Assembly (NCBI RefSeq): GCF_001424305.1
Contig: NZ_LMPD01000002.1
Span: 109,531-173,530 of the forward strand
DNA: 64,000 nt
From: Pedobacter sp. Leaf176
Lineage (GTDB): Bacteria > Bacteroidota > Bacteroidia > Sphingobacteriales > Sphingobacteriaceae
Reading direction: 5' to 3'
The translations under genes were made by a program, and so were the position numbers. The notes beneath the pieces are model-generated. The model was not told the origin of the DNA, did not search any database, and saw only the letters and a list, made by a program, of their open reading frames with translations. The stretch's first letter is position 1. Each line of letters opens with the position of its first letter. This document shows positions 53,594 to 62,154 of the stretch, piece by piece.

Positions 53594-56346
53594 TATTCAA
53601 ATAACCAATCAATATCTTTCCCACGACCATCTAATCCCGCATTAAAAATTCTCAATTCCTGCTTATCATCAATAAATCCCAATACCAAACAGGCGCCCTT
53701 TCCCAATGTTAGCGTGTGCGATCCTTCGGCGAATGAATAAGCATGGATATTTACCGGAGCAAAACCATTTACAACCAATGCATTCGAAATTTTTATTTCA
53801 GATTGACCGTAGTTATTTGCGCTGGCATCTATCTCCAATTGCGGAGGCAGTAACGTTTTATTATCTTTTTGATTAAAATAGCCAACCAAAAGTTTAACAG
53901 GAATTTTCGTACTGAACTTGATTTCCGTTCCATTTTTAATTTGCTTCTCTCTTGATAACTTTAGTCCTTTCAAGCCGATTAATTGCTCAGCTACTTCTTT
54001 AATCTGAGAGGTGGTATCAACAAATACCCGAACGTTTTTATCGACAATGTAGCTTTCTATAGCAGTAGATAATATTTTTACATCGGCATTTTTATAAGGA
54101 ATAACCTTTTCGATAGTGGTTTTTTTGATGGATTTCAACGAGTCTATGCTATGCTTAAAATGATTAAGTTCATTCGTAAACACTGGCATCATTTCTTTCC
54201 AGTGGATAAATGTTTTATCAACACCACGCATCGGAATTTTACGCTGCTTGGTTTGCATACTGTTGGCGTACAGGTATTCGTTTTCTGTTAATTTGGTTAG
54301 CTTACTGTAGTAATCCAGACTTTTTTGCAAAAAAGGCAGGGCCTTTTCCAAATCAGAAACATCGTTGGAGTATTTAAATCTTAAAATCCAAAGTGCCGCT
54401 TTTACCTTTTCTGCGTAAGAATTCGCCAATGCATCGTAGCAATACATGTCGTTTTTTAACCTTCTAAATTCTGCAGTATCTTTCTTTACCGATGCTGAAG
54501 CCTCATTAATTGATGCAATTGCTTTTTTTCCATGGTCGATAACCTCTTTTGCAATTTGCAGAGGCGTTTCACCGATGTGGCCTTGTTTTTTCCACTCCTT
54601 TTCAGCGTAATCGATTATCATTTCTCCTTCCGGAGCTTCGGATTCATACATCAAGGTAAACAAGCCATAACGAAACGGATTAATCAGTTGTGTCATTAGC
54701 ATACCTAAAGTAAGCGTTTGCCTGTTACCATCTGTAATTCCATACCTACGCAAAAGCTTTGGTGCAATTTCTCCTGATTCCTCGTAAGCGTTTAAAATTG
54801 CTTTTCCTGCTGACAAGTCAGTTCCATACTTGCTGGCCAATTCGTTCCCCCAATAATTAATTTCACCTGCCCTGTCACGTTGGCTATTCCAGGAATAACG
54901 CGCCCATTCTTTGTACCAAATCCAGTCCCTGTCGATTTGCAATTCACGGTTTCTAGTTTTGTCAGCCGTATAAGGCCAGTCCCAATAACTCGCCTGCGGA
55001 TATAAATGCAGGCCTTTTGCACCGTAAATTTTATTCATCGCCTGCACCGATTTTTGAATAAAATCTGCCGAACCATACCGAAAAGGTTCGAGGTTTGCCA
55101 GGATATGCACGTTAGAAATGTTAACCGTACCTATTGTAGCCAGTTTTCTATTCAGTTCGGCCCATGCGCCACGCGGTTCATAAGTTGTGAGTGCCTCGCC
55201 ATTAAATTTATTCTCAGTGTATAGATTTTTATAAAGTGGTAACGCAGCTTTCATAACTGCAGGCGCATCCGTATCGTGAGCCCGCAAAACAATTGGCGGT
55301 TCATTTTTTATGCCTGCAGCTTTTAAGCCATCTTTAACACCCGGGATAATTGTTTTCGTAAACCATTCTATATCATCTTGTCCAACGCCTTCCATAGCTT
55401 CACCAAGTGCAACCATCAAACCAACGTTTGGATATTTTTCTACAAAGGCAGCTATCGATTTTCGTGTATAATCAGCTATTATGGGGATAATTGGGCGGTT
55501 TCTGTCCTGGGTTTTCAGTCCGTGTTTATCTGCGAAAGGTTTTGGAATGATGATATTGTAAAACATTTGTATCACCCAAATTCCCCTTTTATCTGCTTCA
55601 GCAGTCAAAAACCTAAAAATCTCTTCATTCTTTTTAAAAGTGGCATCATCAACCTCAACCGCATAAGGATAATCTTTCAATTTAATCAGCGATGAGAATG
55701 GGTGCCCATTCCACAAGTAAAGAGAATTGAAACGGTTCTCAACCATCATATCCAGGTATTTGATCCAAAGTTGTTTATCATACAGCCATGGAAAACTTTC
55801 TGGTGTATAGGGATATTCATAAACATCATGACCAGGCAAATAATCGGTTTTTTGTAAACCTATGCAAGTTCCCCTCATGACCATTTCCGGACGGTCAGCT
55901 AATTCGATTTTATCAGGAATTTTTCCTTTTGCTTTTATTTGTTCAATTAATTCCAAGCAAGCATACAAAGTGCCGGAGGCATCAAAGCCGATAACAAAAA
56001 GTTTATCATTTGTGTAAGAAATCACAAATCCTTCTTTACCTGAATTTTGAACTTGTTTTTTAACAGACTCCGGAAGGCTTTTCGCAATAGAATTATCCTG
56101 AAGCTGACCAATTATTATCGAACCCTTTTTAGCAGTGAATGGTAGCTTTGGATTCATTTTTTTTAATGAAGCCTGAAGGCCAAGCTTTTTTAAGGCTTTC
56201 AAAACCTTCTCCGTTCCAAAACCTACACGCGGGTTAGTAACAGCAGAAACAATAACAGTTTTTTCATCTTTAATTCCGCTCATCGACGCAACTGAGACAA
56301 ATGGAAAAATTAAAGTACAGAAAATAAAAATCAGATAGCTTTTCAT
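53593..56346 (-). CDS. GH138-like exo-alpha-D-galacturonidase
   Basis: 917 residues, signal peptide ending SVAS (about residue 21). An N-terminal GH20b/GH67N-like alpha/beta domain (GTLYACLELIEQI) leads into a TIM barrel (about 150-520). Candidate catalytic acids are Glu316 in VALGEAMEG and Glu384 in FNGEALTTYE. Their spacing of 68 is close to the Glu294/Glu361 pair I recall for a characterised GH138. A helical domain and a beta domain follow. GH138 removes galacturonic acid in RG-II chain A. It is the first gene of a unit running to the GH2 gene at 44106. Confidence 0.68.
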   Translation of the reverse strand: MKSYLIFIFCTLIFPFVSVASMSGIKDEKTVIVSAVTNPRVGFGTEKVLKALKKLGLQASLKKMNPKLPFTAKKGSIIIGQLQDNSIAKSLPESVKKQVQNSGKEGFVISYTNDKLFVIGFDASGTLYACLELIEQIKAKGKIPDKIELADRPEMVMRGTCIGLQKTDYLPGHDVYEYPYTPESFPWLYDKQLWIKYLDMMVENRFNSLYLWNGHPFSSLIKLKDYPYAVEVDDATFKKNEEIFRFLTAEADKRGIWVIQMFYNIIIPKPFADKHGLKTQDRNRPIIPIIADYTRKSIAAFVEKYPNVGLMVALGEAMEGVGQDDIEWFTKTIIPGVKDGLKAAGIKNEPPIVLRAHDTDAPAVMKAALPLYKNLYTENKFNGEALTTYEPRGAWAELNRKLATIGTVNISNVHILANLEPFRYGSADFIQKSVQAMNKIYGAKGLHLYPQASYWDWPYTADKTRNRELQIDRDWIWYKEWARYSWNSQRDRAGEINYWGNELASKYGTDLSAGKAILNAYEESGEIAPKLLRRYGITDGNRQTLTLGMLMTQLINPFRYGLFTLMYESEAPEGEMIIDYAEKEWKKQGHIGETPLQIAKEVIDHGKKAIASINEASASVKKDTAEFRRLKNDMYCYDALANSYAEKVKAALWILRFKYSNDVSDLEKALPFLQKSLDYYSKLTKLTENEYLYANSMQTKQRKIPMRGVDKTFIHWKEMMPVFTNELNHFKHSIDSLKSIKKTTIEKVIPYKNADVKILSTAIESYIVDKNVRVFVDTTSQIKEVAEQLIGLKGLKLSREKQIKNGTEIKFSTKIPVKLLVGYFNQKDNKTLLPPQLEIDASANNYGQSEIKISNALVVNGFAPVNIHAYSFAEGSHTLTLGKGACLVLGFIDDKQELRIFNAGLDGRGKDIDWLFE

Positions 56347-56681
56347 TTAATTGGCTCTAGAACAAACCTTTTAGTAAAGGTTGTGAATTACATTTGGTTA
56401 AAGTATTATTTAAATATAAAAATATTATTCAAATATAAGTAATATCGCAGGTTGATTTTGTAAAATTTCTGCAAGGTAAAGCCGTATACAGGCTCTAAAC
56501 AGCCAATGACAATATCAGCTACTATTTTGATAAAAAGTTAAAATGTTTATTCAACAATAAACATTTTATTTGTAAACGAATCCATCAATAAGTGATTAGC
56601 AAACCAGCCTAACCAGATATTTCATCAATAAAATATGTACACATTTATAAATAATATTTACTTTAAGGCAAAATATAAAAT
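56347..56681. other. Divergent regulatory region
   Basis: 335 bp of AT-rich DNA with no gene separates the leftward GH138 unit from the rightward deoxysugar operon. A minus-strand -7 candidate is at 56430-56437. No clear box was found for the plus-strand operon; 56640-56675 is very AT-rich. A shared operator for both units would be sensible but was not identified. Confidence 0.5.
56430..56437 (-). promoter_or_regulatory. Candidate -7 box for the GH138 unit
   Basis: The minus strand reads TATATTTG, an exact TAnnTTTG match, 84 bp upstream of the ATG at 56346. The flanking TTCAAATATAA is the same as at 300-310. Confidence 0.42.
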
Positions 56682-57446
56682 ATGTTTTCACTACAAAACA
56701 AACGAGCAGTAGTTACAGGTGGCGGAAGCGGGATTGGTAAAGCAATTGCAACCATTCTTGCAAAACAAGGCGCTGAAGTTCATGTAATTGAATTAGGGAC
56801 TGAACAGGCCGATAATACTTTAACTGAAATTGAGACATCGGGTGGCAAAGGTTATAGCTACGCATGTGATGTATCTGATCATGACGCCGTTAAAAAGGTA
56901 TTTGACATGATTGGAAAAATAGATATTTTAGTTAACAACGCAGGCATTGCCCATATTGGTAAGGCAGACACCACAGAAGAATCAGATTTCGACCGGGTGA
57001 TGCGTGTTAACGTGAAAGGGGTTTATAATTGTTTATATTCTGCCATCCCTAAGTTAAGGTTATCAGGTGGCGGCGTTATCATTAACATGGCTTCAATTGC
57101 ATCATTAATCGGATTGCCAGACCGCTTTGTCTATAGCGCTGCAAAAGGGGCAGTAAAAGCAATGACCATGAGCGTTGCGAAAGATTATATTGGTGAAAAT
57201 ATCAGGTGCAACTCAATTTCTCCTGCAAGGGTTCACACACCTTTTGTTGATGGATTTTTGCAAAAAAACTATCCTGACAATATTCCTGAAATGTTCGAGA
57301 AACTTTCAAAAACGCAACCAATAGGCAGAATGGCAAAACCAGAAGAAGTTGGTGCCCTTGCTTTATATTTATGCAGCGATGAAGCTTCATTTATAACAGG
57401 TTGCGACTACCCTATCGACGGTGGTTTTACAACATTAAACAACTAA
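56682..57446 (+). CDS. SDR dehydrogenase, probable 2-keto-3-deoxy-L-fuconate dehydrogenase
   Basis: 254 residues, classical short-chain dehydrogenase. GGGSGIG at 13-19 binds NAD(P); the catalytic Ser138, Tyr151 and Lys155 are in place (NMASIAS, YSAAK). The loop ISPARVHTPFVDGFL is one I associate with the Bacteroidota L-fucose/L-rhamnose-pathway enzyme. It should oxidise the 4-OH of 2-keto-3-deoxy-L-fuconate or -rhamnonate. It opens the operon and is followed at 25 bp by the hydrolase that would cleave its product. A direct L-fucose dehydrogenase is an alternative. Confidence 0.78.
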   Translation: MFSLQNKRAVVTGGGSGIGKAIATILAKQGAEVHVIELGTEQADNTLTEIETSGGKGYSYACDVSDHDAVKKVFDMIGKIDILVNNAGIAHIGKADTTEESDFDRVMRVNVKGVYNCLYSAIPKLRLSGGGVIINMASIASLIGLPDRFVYSAAKGAVKAMTMSVAKDYIGENIRCNSISPARVHTPFVDGFLQKNYPDNIPEMFEKLSKTQPIGRMAKPEEVGALALYLCSDEASFITGCDYPIDGGFTTLNN

Positions 57447-57471
57447 ATATAAAAACGATAAAAAATTTAAA

Positions 57472-58326
57472 ATGAAATTAATACGATTCGGCGAGGCAGG
57501 TTTTGAAAAACCAGGAGTTATCATAAATGATAAATATTATGATGTTTCTTCACTGGTTACCGATTATAACGAGGCATTTTTTGCAGGCAATGCAATTGAA
57601 ACGTTAGCTTCTGATATTAAAACTGCAAATCTTCCTGAAGTGGATAAAAATGTACGTTTAGGTGCTGCGCTTGCCCGTCCATCGAAAATAGTTTGTGTAG
57701 GATTAAATTATAAGGATCATGCTGCTGAAACCAACGCACCAATTCCTGTGGAACCCATTTTATTTTTCAAAGCTACTTCGGCGATTGTTGGTCCGAATGA
57801 TGATTTAATTATTCCTAAAAATAGTAAGAAAACCGACTGGGAGGTGGAACTTGCAATTGTTATCGGCAAAAAAGCGAGTTATGTAAGCGAAGAAAAAGCT
57901 TTGCAGCATGTCGCCGGATATGTTTTGCACAATGATTACAGCGAGCGTGCATTTCAAATAGAAAGAAACGGACAATGGGTTAAGGGAAAAAGCTGCGATA
58001 CTTTTGCGCCAATAGGGCCATTTATTGCAACACCTGATGAAATCAGCGATGTGCATAACTTGCGCCTTTGGTTAACGGTTAACGGCAAGACATTGCAAGA
58101 TGGCAATACTTCAAACCTGATTTTTAACGTGCCTTTCATGGTTTCATACATCAGTCAGTTTATGACACTTTTACCTGGCGATGTAATTACTACCGGAACG
58201 CCGGCAGGTGTTGGTTTAGGTCAAAAGCCTGAACCTTGGTATTTAAAAGCAGGAGATGTTGTTGAATTAGGAATTGATGGCTTAGGGAGCAGCAAACAGG
58301 TGGTTAAGGATTATAGCGGAAATTAA
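57472..58326 (+). CDS. FAH-family hydrolase, probable 2,4-diketo-3-deoxy-L-fuconate/rhamnonate hydrolase
   Basis: 284 residues. Fumarylacetoacetate-hydrolase fold: VCVGLNYKDHAAET, DWEVELAIVIGK (metal-binding acidic residues), DYSERAFQ, GKSCDTFAPIGPF and the C-terminal TTGTPAGVG. In the non-phosphorylating deoxysugar pathway it splits the 2,4-diketo-3-deoxy acid into pyruvate and lactate. The preceding SDR and following mutarotase and lactonase support this role. It is often mislabelled ureidoglycolate lyase. Confidence 0.83.
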   Translation: MKLIRFGEAGFEKPGVIINDKYYDVSSLVTDYNEAFFAGNAIETLASDIKTANLPEVDKNVRLGAALARPSKIVCVGLNYKDHAAETNAPIPVEPILFFKATSAIVGPNDDLIIPKNSKKTDWEVELAIVIGKKASYVSEEKALQHVAGYVLHNDYSERAFQIERNGQWVKGKSCDTFAPIGPFIATPDEISDVHNLRLWLTVNGKTLQDGNTSNLIFNVPFMVSYISQFMTLLPGDVITTGTPAGVGLGQKPEPWYLKAGDVVELGIDGLGSSKQVVKDYSGN

Positions 58327-58327
58327 A

Positions 58328-58657
58328 ATGAAAAGGCATTGCTTTACGCTTGATTTAATTGATGATGAAAAACTGATTAAAACTTACAAAAAGTTCCATG
58401 AATCTGTTTGGCCCGAAATTAAAGAAAGCATCACATCTGCCGGCGTAAAAGAATTAGAAATCTATCTTTTAGGTACGCGTTTATTCATGATCATGGACGT
58501 GGATGATTTCTTTTCCTTTGAAGCAAAAGCACAATCAGATTTGGAAAACGAAAAGGTTCAGGAGTGGGAAAAACTGATGTGGAACTACCAAAAAGCATTA
58601 CCGGGTGCAAAACCAGACGAGAAGTGGATGTTAATGGAAAATATTTTTAAACTCTAA
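58328..58657 (+). CDS. L-rhamnose/L-fucose mutarotase (RhaM/DUF718 type)
   Basis: 109 residues, a normal single-domain length. TYKKFHESVWPEI places the Tyr20-xxx-His24 active-site pair and Trp28; the end EKWMLMENIFKL matches the family close. It interconverts alpha and beta anomers of the deoxysugar before the first dehydrogenase. It starts one base after the upstream stop. Its sequence parallels the C-terminal domain of the exported 6463-8967 protein, so the locus has a cytosolic and a secreted version. Confidence 0.86.
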   Translation: MKRHCFTLDLIDDEKLIKTYKKFHESVWPEIKESITSAGVKELEIYLLGTRLFMIMDVDDFFSFEAKAQSDLENEKVQEWEKLMWNYQKALPGAKPDEKWMLMENIFKL

Positions 58658-58667
58658 ATACGTACTT

Positions 58668-59507
58668 ATGATTGATGCGCACGTACATTTTTGGAATTTT
58701 GACCCTGTAAGAGATTCATGGATTACGGAACACATGAATGCCATTCGTAAGGATTTTACCCCCAAAAATCTTATTAGACCGTATAATGATTTACAGATTA
58801 CTGGTTGTGTCGCTGTTCAGGCTAATCAGTCTGAATCGGAAAATGACTTCTTGTTAAGCCTGTCCGAGCAAAATGAAATTATAAAAGGCATTGTTGGCTG
58901 GGTCGATTTGAAAAGCGAGAATTTAGAGGAACGTTTAAAATATTGGTCGGCATTTAAAAAGATAAAAGGCTGGCGCCATGTGCTTCAGGCAGAAAAGTCA
59001 GATTTTATCCTCTCTAAAGACTTATCCGAAGGCATAAAAGCTTTAAAAAAATACAATTACACTTACGACCTTTTATGCTATCACAATCAGCTTCCTGACA
59101 TCATTAAACTTGTAGATAAAGTAGCCGACCAACTCTATGTTTTAGATCATTGTGGCAAGCCCGATGTTAAAAGTCAGGATTTAAAAACATGGCGTAAAAA
59201 CATTAAAATCCTCTCCCAAAACCCAAATGTATATTGCAAACTTTCCGCGCTTTTAGTGGAAGCAGATTGGAAAAACTGGAAAGAAGTAGAGATTTTTAAT
59301 TGCTTCGATGTAATATTTGAGCATTTCGGAACGAATCGAATTATGTATGGTAGCGATTGGCCAGTAGTTTTACTAAGCAGGCCTTATCCCGTTTGGTTTA
59401 ATTTGGTCAATAAATATGCATCAAAGTTCAGTATTCAGGAAAAAGAAAATATTTTCCTGAATACTGCTTCTTCATTTTATAAATTAGAAAACAAGATTTT
59501 ACTTTAA
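58668..59507 (+). CDS. Amidohydrolase-family lactonase, probable L-fuconolactonase
   Basis: 279 residues, amidohydrolase_2 TIM barrel. Metal-site signatures: DAHVHFW (His5, His7), VLDHCGKP and MYGSDWP. The family includes L-fucono-1,5-lactonase and L-rhamnono-lactonase. It would open the lactone made by an L-fucose/L-rhamnose dehydrogenase. Ten bases separate it from the mutarotase. The last nine bases overlap the convergent aldose epimerase gene. Confidence 0.83.
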   Translation: MIDAHVHFWNFDPVRDSWITEHMNAIRKDFTPKNLIRPYNDLQITGCVAVQANQSESENDFLLSLSEQNEIIKGIVGWVDLKSENLEERLKYWSAFKKIKGWRHVLQAEKSDFILSKDLSEGIKALKKYNYTYDLLCYHNQLPDIIKLVDKVADQLYVLDHCGKPDVKSQDLKTWRKNIKILSQNPNVYCKLSALLVEADWKNWKEVEIFNCFDVIFEHFGTNRIMYGSDWPVVLLSRPYPVWFNLVNKYASKFSIQEKENIFLNTASSFYKLENKILL

Positions 59508-60650
59508 GAATTTATAAGTTGTTGTCGTTTTGTAAACATCACCCGGCTTTAGCACTGTGGAAGCAAAATTCGTGTGGTTAGGCGCATCTGGAAAATGTTG
59601 TGTTTCTAAACAAATTGCCGAACGATGTGGATAAGATTTACCCCCTTTTCCATCTTTATCTTTACCTGTTAAAAAATTACCACTATAAAATTGAAGTCCT
59701 GGTTCGCTGGTGTAAATTTCCATGATAATTCCCGTTACCGTACTTTTAACTTTCGCAATTACCTTATTATCATCATGTTCATTCAAAGCGAAATTGTGGT
59801 CGTAACCTTTTCCATAAGTTAACTGCTGATCTTTATCTTCAATGTTTTTTCCAATTGTTTTTGCTGTGGTAAAATCAAAAGCCGTACCAGCAACTGGCTG
59901 CAATTTACCAGTGGGGATCAGTGTTGAATCAACCGGAGTGTAAGCATTTGCATCAATATACAGTTCATGATCAAGGATTGTTGAATTTCCTTCCCCATTT
60001 AAATTGAAATAAGCATGATTGGTTAGGTTAACAACCGTTACTTTATCTGTTGTTGCCATATAGTCAATTTTCAAAGCATTATCATCCGTTAATGTATAAA
60101 TCACTTTAACATCGAGTTTTCCCGGATAGCCAGCCTCACCATCTTTTGAAGTATACATTAATTCCAAATGCTGTGCATCGGTTTGCTTTGCATCCCACAC
60201 TTTAGAAAAGAAGCCATCGTTACCTCCGTGCAATGTATTTACCCCGTCATTCAATTGGAGTTGATATTCCTTGCCCTCAAGTTCAAATTTACCCTTTGCA
60301 ATCCTGTTTCCATAACGGCCGATTAGCGCACCAAAAAAAGGCTCTCCTTTTTTACGGTAAGCGCCAACACTGTCATAACCCAAAACGACATCAGTTAACT
60401 TATTATTTTTGTCAGGCACTAAAAGGGATACCACTCTTCCCCCATAATTTGTTATAGAAACTGAAGCCCCCTGTTTGTTTTTTAAAGTATAAAGTAAAAC
60501 TGACTTACCTTCTATTGTAGCTGTATAACTTGACGAATCTGTTTTGACTACGTCCGACGAATTTTTTTCTGCGGCTGGATTACAGGAAAATAAAAAAGCA
60601 GATATACATAATGTAGTTAAGGATATTGCAGAAAGACATTGTTTTTTCAT
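59499..60650 (-). CDS. Aldose 1-epimerase (galactose mutarotase family), lipoprotein
   Basis: 383 residues, lipobox AFLFSC with Cys23, so exported and anchored. GalM features: GRYGNRIAKGKF, VNTLHGGNDGFFSKVW, VVNLTNHAYFNLNGEGN (catalytic His) and GLQFYSGNF, plus CLETQHFPDAPN near the end. It equilibrates anomers of aldohexoses in the periplasm. It may serve the galactose or arabinose released by the GH2/GH43 enzymes, but it lies outside the main enzyme run. It is a third epimerase type in the window. Confidence 0.9.
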   Translation of the reverse strand: MKKQCLSAISLTTLCISAFLFSCNPAAEKNSSDVVKTDSSSYTATIEGKSVLLYTLKNKQGASVSITNYGGRVVSLLVPDKNNKLTDVVLGYDSVGAYRKKGEPFFGALIGRYGNRIAKGKFELEGKEYQLQLNDGVNTLHGGNDGFFSKVWDAKQTDAQHLELMYTSKDGEAGYPGKLDVKVIYTLTDDNALKIDYMATTDKVTVVNLTNHAYFNLNGEGNSTILDHELYIDANAYTPVDSTLIPTGKLQPVAGTAFDFTTAKTIGKNIEDKDQQLTYGKGYDHNFALNEHDDNKVIAKVKSTVTGIIMEIYTSEPGLQFYSGNFLTGKDKDGKGGKSYPHRSAICLETQHFPDAPNHTNFASTVLKPGDVYKTTTTYKFLK

Positions 60651-60782
60651 AAAAAGATTTAATTTGGTTGAAGCTAAATTAAGAAATAATTAACGTTATT
60701 AAAACGAATATTGTGGTTATTTAATTATACTTGATAAAGAGTCTTACAACATTCCAAAAAATCACATATTTTAGCCAGCGAT

Positions 60783-61463
60783 ATGCAAATTTCAGATTTT
60801 AGGCCCAAAGCATTTATTTTTGACTTAAATGGCACCATGATAAATGACATGGAATACCACACTGATGCATGGCATCAAATCATCAATAAGGATTTAAACA
60901 AAAACTTATCTTATGATTATGTTAAAAAAGAAATGTATGGCAAAAATCATGAAGTTTTAGAACGCATATTCGGTAAAGGTTATTTTACAGCGGATGAAAT
61001 AAAAAAACTGTCATTCGATAAAGAAAAACGTTACAGGGAAACTTACTTTCCAAAACTCGCACTAATAGAAGGACTCGGTAATTTTTTGGAAACAGCTAAA
61101 AAACAAGGCATTTTAATGGCTATAGGTTCGGCAGCGATAAGTTCCAATATAGATTTTGTTGTAGACGGATTAAAAATTCGATGTTATTTTGATGCTATTG
61201 TTAGTGCAGACGACGTACAGATGAGCAAGCCGGATGCAGAAACTTTCCTGAAATCCGCGGAAAAGCTTGGTATTAGGCCGGCAGATTGCATAGTTTTTGA
61301 AGATGCACCAAAAGGTGTTGAATGTGCTTTTAATGCCGGAATGAAATGTATTGTACTTTTAACGACCCATGATCAGGAAGAATTTAATGAATATTCAAAT
61401 ATCCTAGGCTTTATCGAAGACTTCAACGAACCAAATTTAAAAAACGTTCTTCTAAAATGGTAA
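60783..61463 (+). CDS. HAD-superfamily phosphatase/phosphomutase with altered DxD motif
   Basis: 226 residues, HAD subfamily I with a helical cap. Motif I reads FIFDLNGTM: Asp14 nucleophile is kept but the second acid is Asn16, where beta-phosphoglucomutase and most phosphatases have Asp. Motif II (AIGSAAISS) and the acidic motif (VFEDAPKGVECAFNAGM) are normal. Substrate is probably a small sugar phosphate. The stop overlaps the next gene by 7 bp, so they are co-translated. Confidence 0.8.
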   Translation: MQISDFRPKAFIFDLNGTMINDMEYHTDAWHQIINKDLNKNLSYDYVKKEMYGKNHEVLERIFGKGYFTADEIKKLSFDKEKRYRETYFPKLALIEGLGNFLETAKKQGILMAIGSAAISSNIDFVVDGLKIRCYFDAIVSADDVQMSKPDAETFLKSAEKLGIRPADCIVFEDAPKGVECAFNAGMKCIVLLTTHDQEEFNEYSNILGFIEDFNEPNLKNVLLKW

Positions 61464-62152
61464 AATATTTTAATCAAAATCCGGTTCTAGTTGCCGTAGA
61501 CTGTATTATTTTTGGTTACGACGGCGAGCACCTGAAACTTTTAGTTATAAAAAGAGCCATAGAGCCCGTCAAAGATCAATGGAGTTTGATGGGCGGTTTT
61601 ATCGGACCAGATGAAGATTTGGATGGTGCCGCTAAACGAATCTTACTTGAATTGACAGGACTTCATGATGTATATCTCGAACAATTACATGCTTATGGGC
61701 AACCCGATAGAGATCCTATTGAAAGGACCATTTCAGTGGTCTATTTTGCTTTAATCGATATCAATAAGTACAGCAAACAAATAAATGATCAGTACCATGC
61801 GGAATGGTTTAAGCTAAAAGAAGTACCCGAATTAATTTTCGATCATACCATGATGGTAAAGGCAGCGATGGATAAGATAAGATATCAAGCTGCCCTTCAT
61901 CCAGTGTTATTTGAATTGTTACCCAAGAAATTCACAATTCCGCAGCTTCAAAACCTGTATGAACAGGTTTATGATTTACCGATAGACAACAGAAATTTTA
62001 TTAGAAAAATTACAGCCAGCGGCTTATTAATTAAACTAGCTGAAAAAGATAAGTCAGGCTCGCGAAGAGGTGCATTTTATTTCAGGCTGGACAAGCAAAA
62101 GCATAAAGCACAGTTCCAATCTTTTCTAAGTTTTATTTCAAAGCCAAAATAG
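61457..62152 (+). CDS. NUDIX-fold transcriptional regulator (NrtR/AraR type)
   Basis: 231 residues. N-terminal NUDIX domain (about 8-150) with a degenerate Nudix box at 46-69: GGFIGPDEDLDGAAKRIL then LELTGL. The usual REUxEExGU is altered to RILLELTGL, so catalysis is unlikely. A C-terminal winged helix follows (about 160-231; FTIPQLQNLYEQVYDLPIDN, FIRKITASGLL). Bacteroidota proteins of this build, such as AraR, bind sugars and regulate sugar genes. It may control the HAD gene or the epimerase. Confidence 0.84.
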   Translation: MVKYFNQNPVLVAVDCIIFGYDGEHLKLLVIKRAIEPVKDQWSLMGGFIGPDEDLDGAAKRILLELTGLHDVYLEQLHAYGQPDRDPIERTISVVYFALIDINKYSKQINDQYHAEWFKLKEVPELIFDHTMMVKAAMDKIRYQAALHPVLFELLPKKFTIPQLQNLYEQVYDLPIDNRNFIRKITASGLLIKLAEKDKSGSRRGAFYFRLDKQKHKAQFQSFLSFISKPK

Positions 62153-62154
62153 CA

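Noticed and set aside
57472..58326. Ureidoglycolate lyase or fumarylacetoacetase
   Set aside because: The fold is shared, but the SDR, mutarotase and lactonase neighbours fit the deoxysugar diketo-acid hydrolase.
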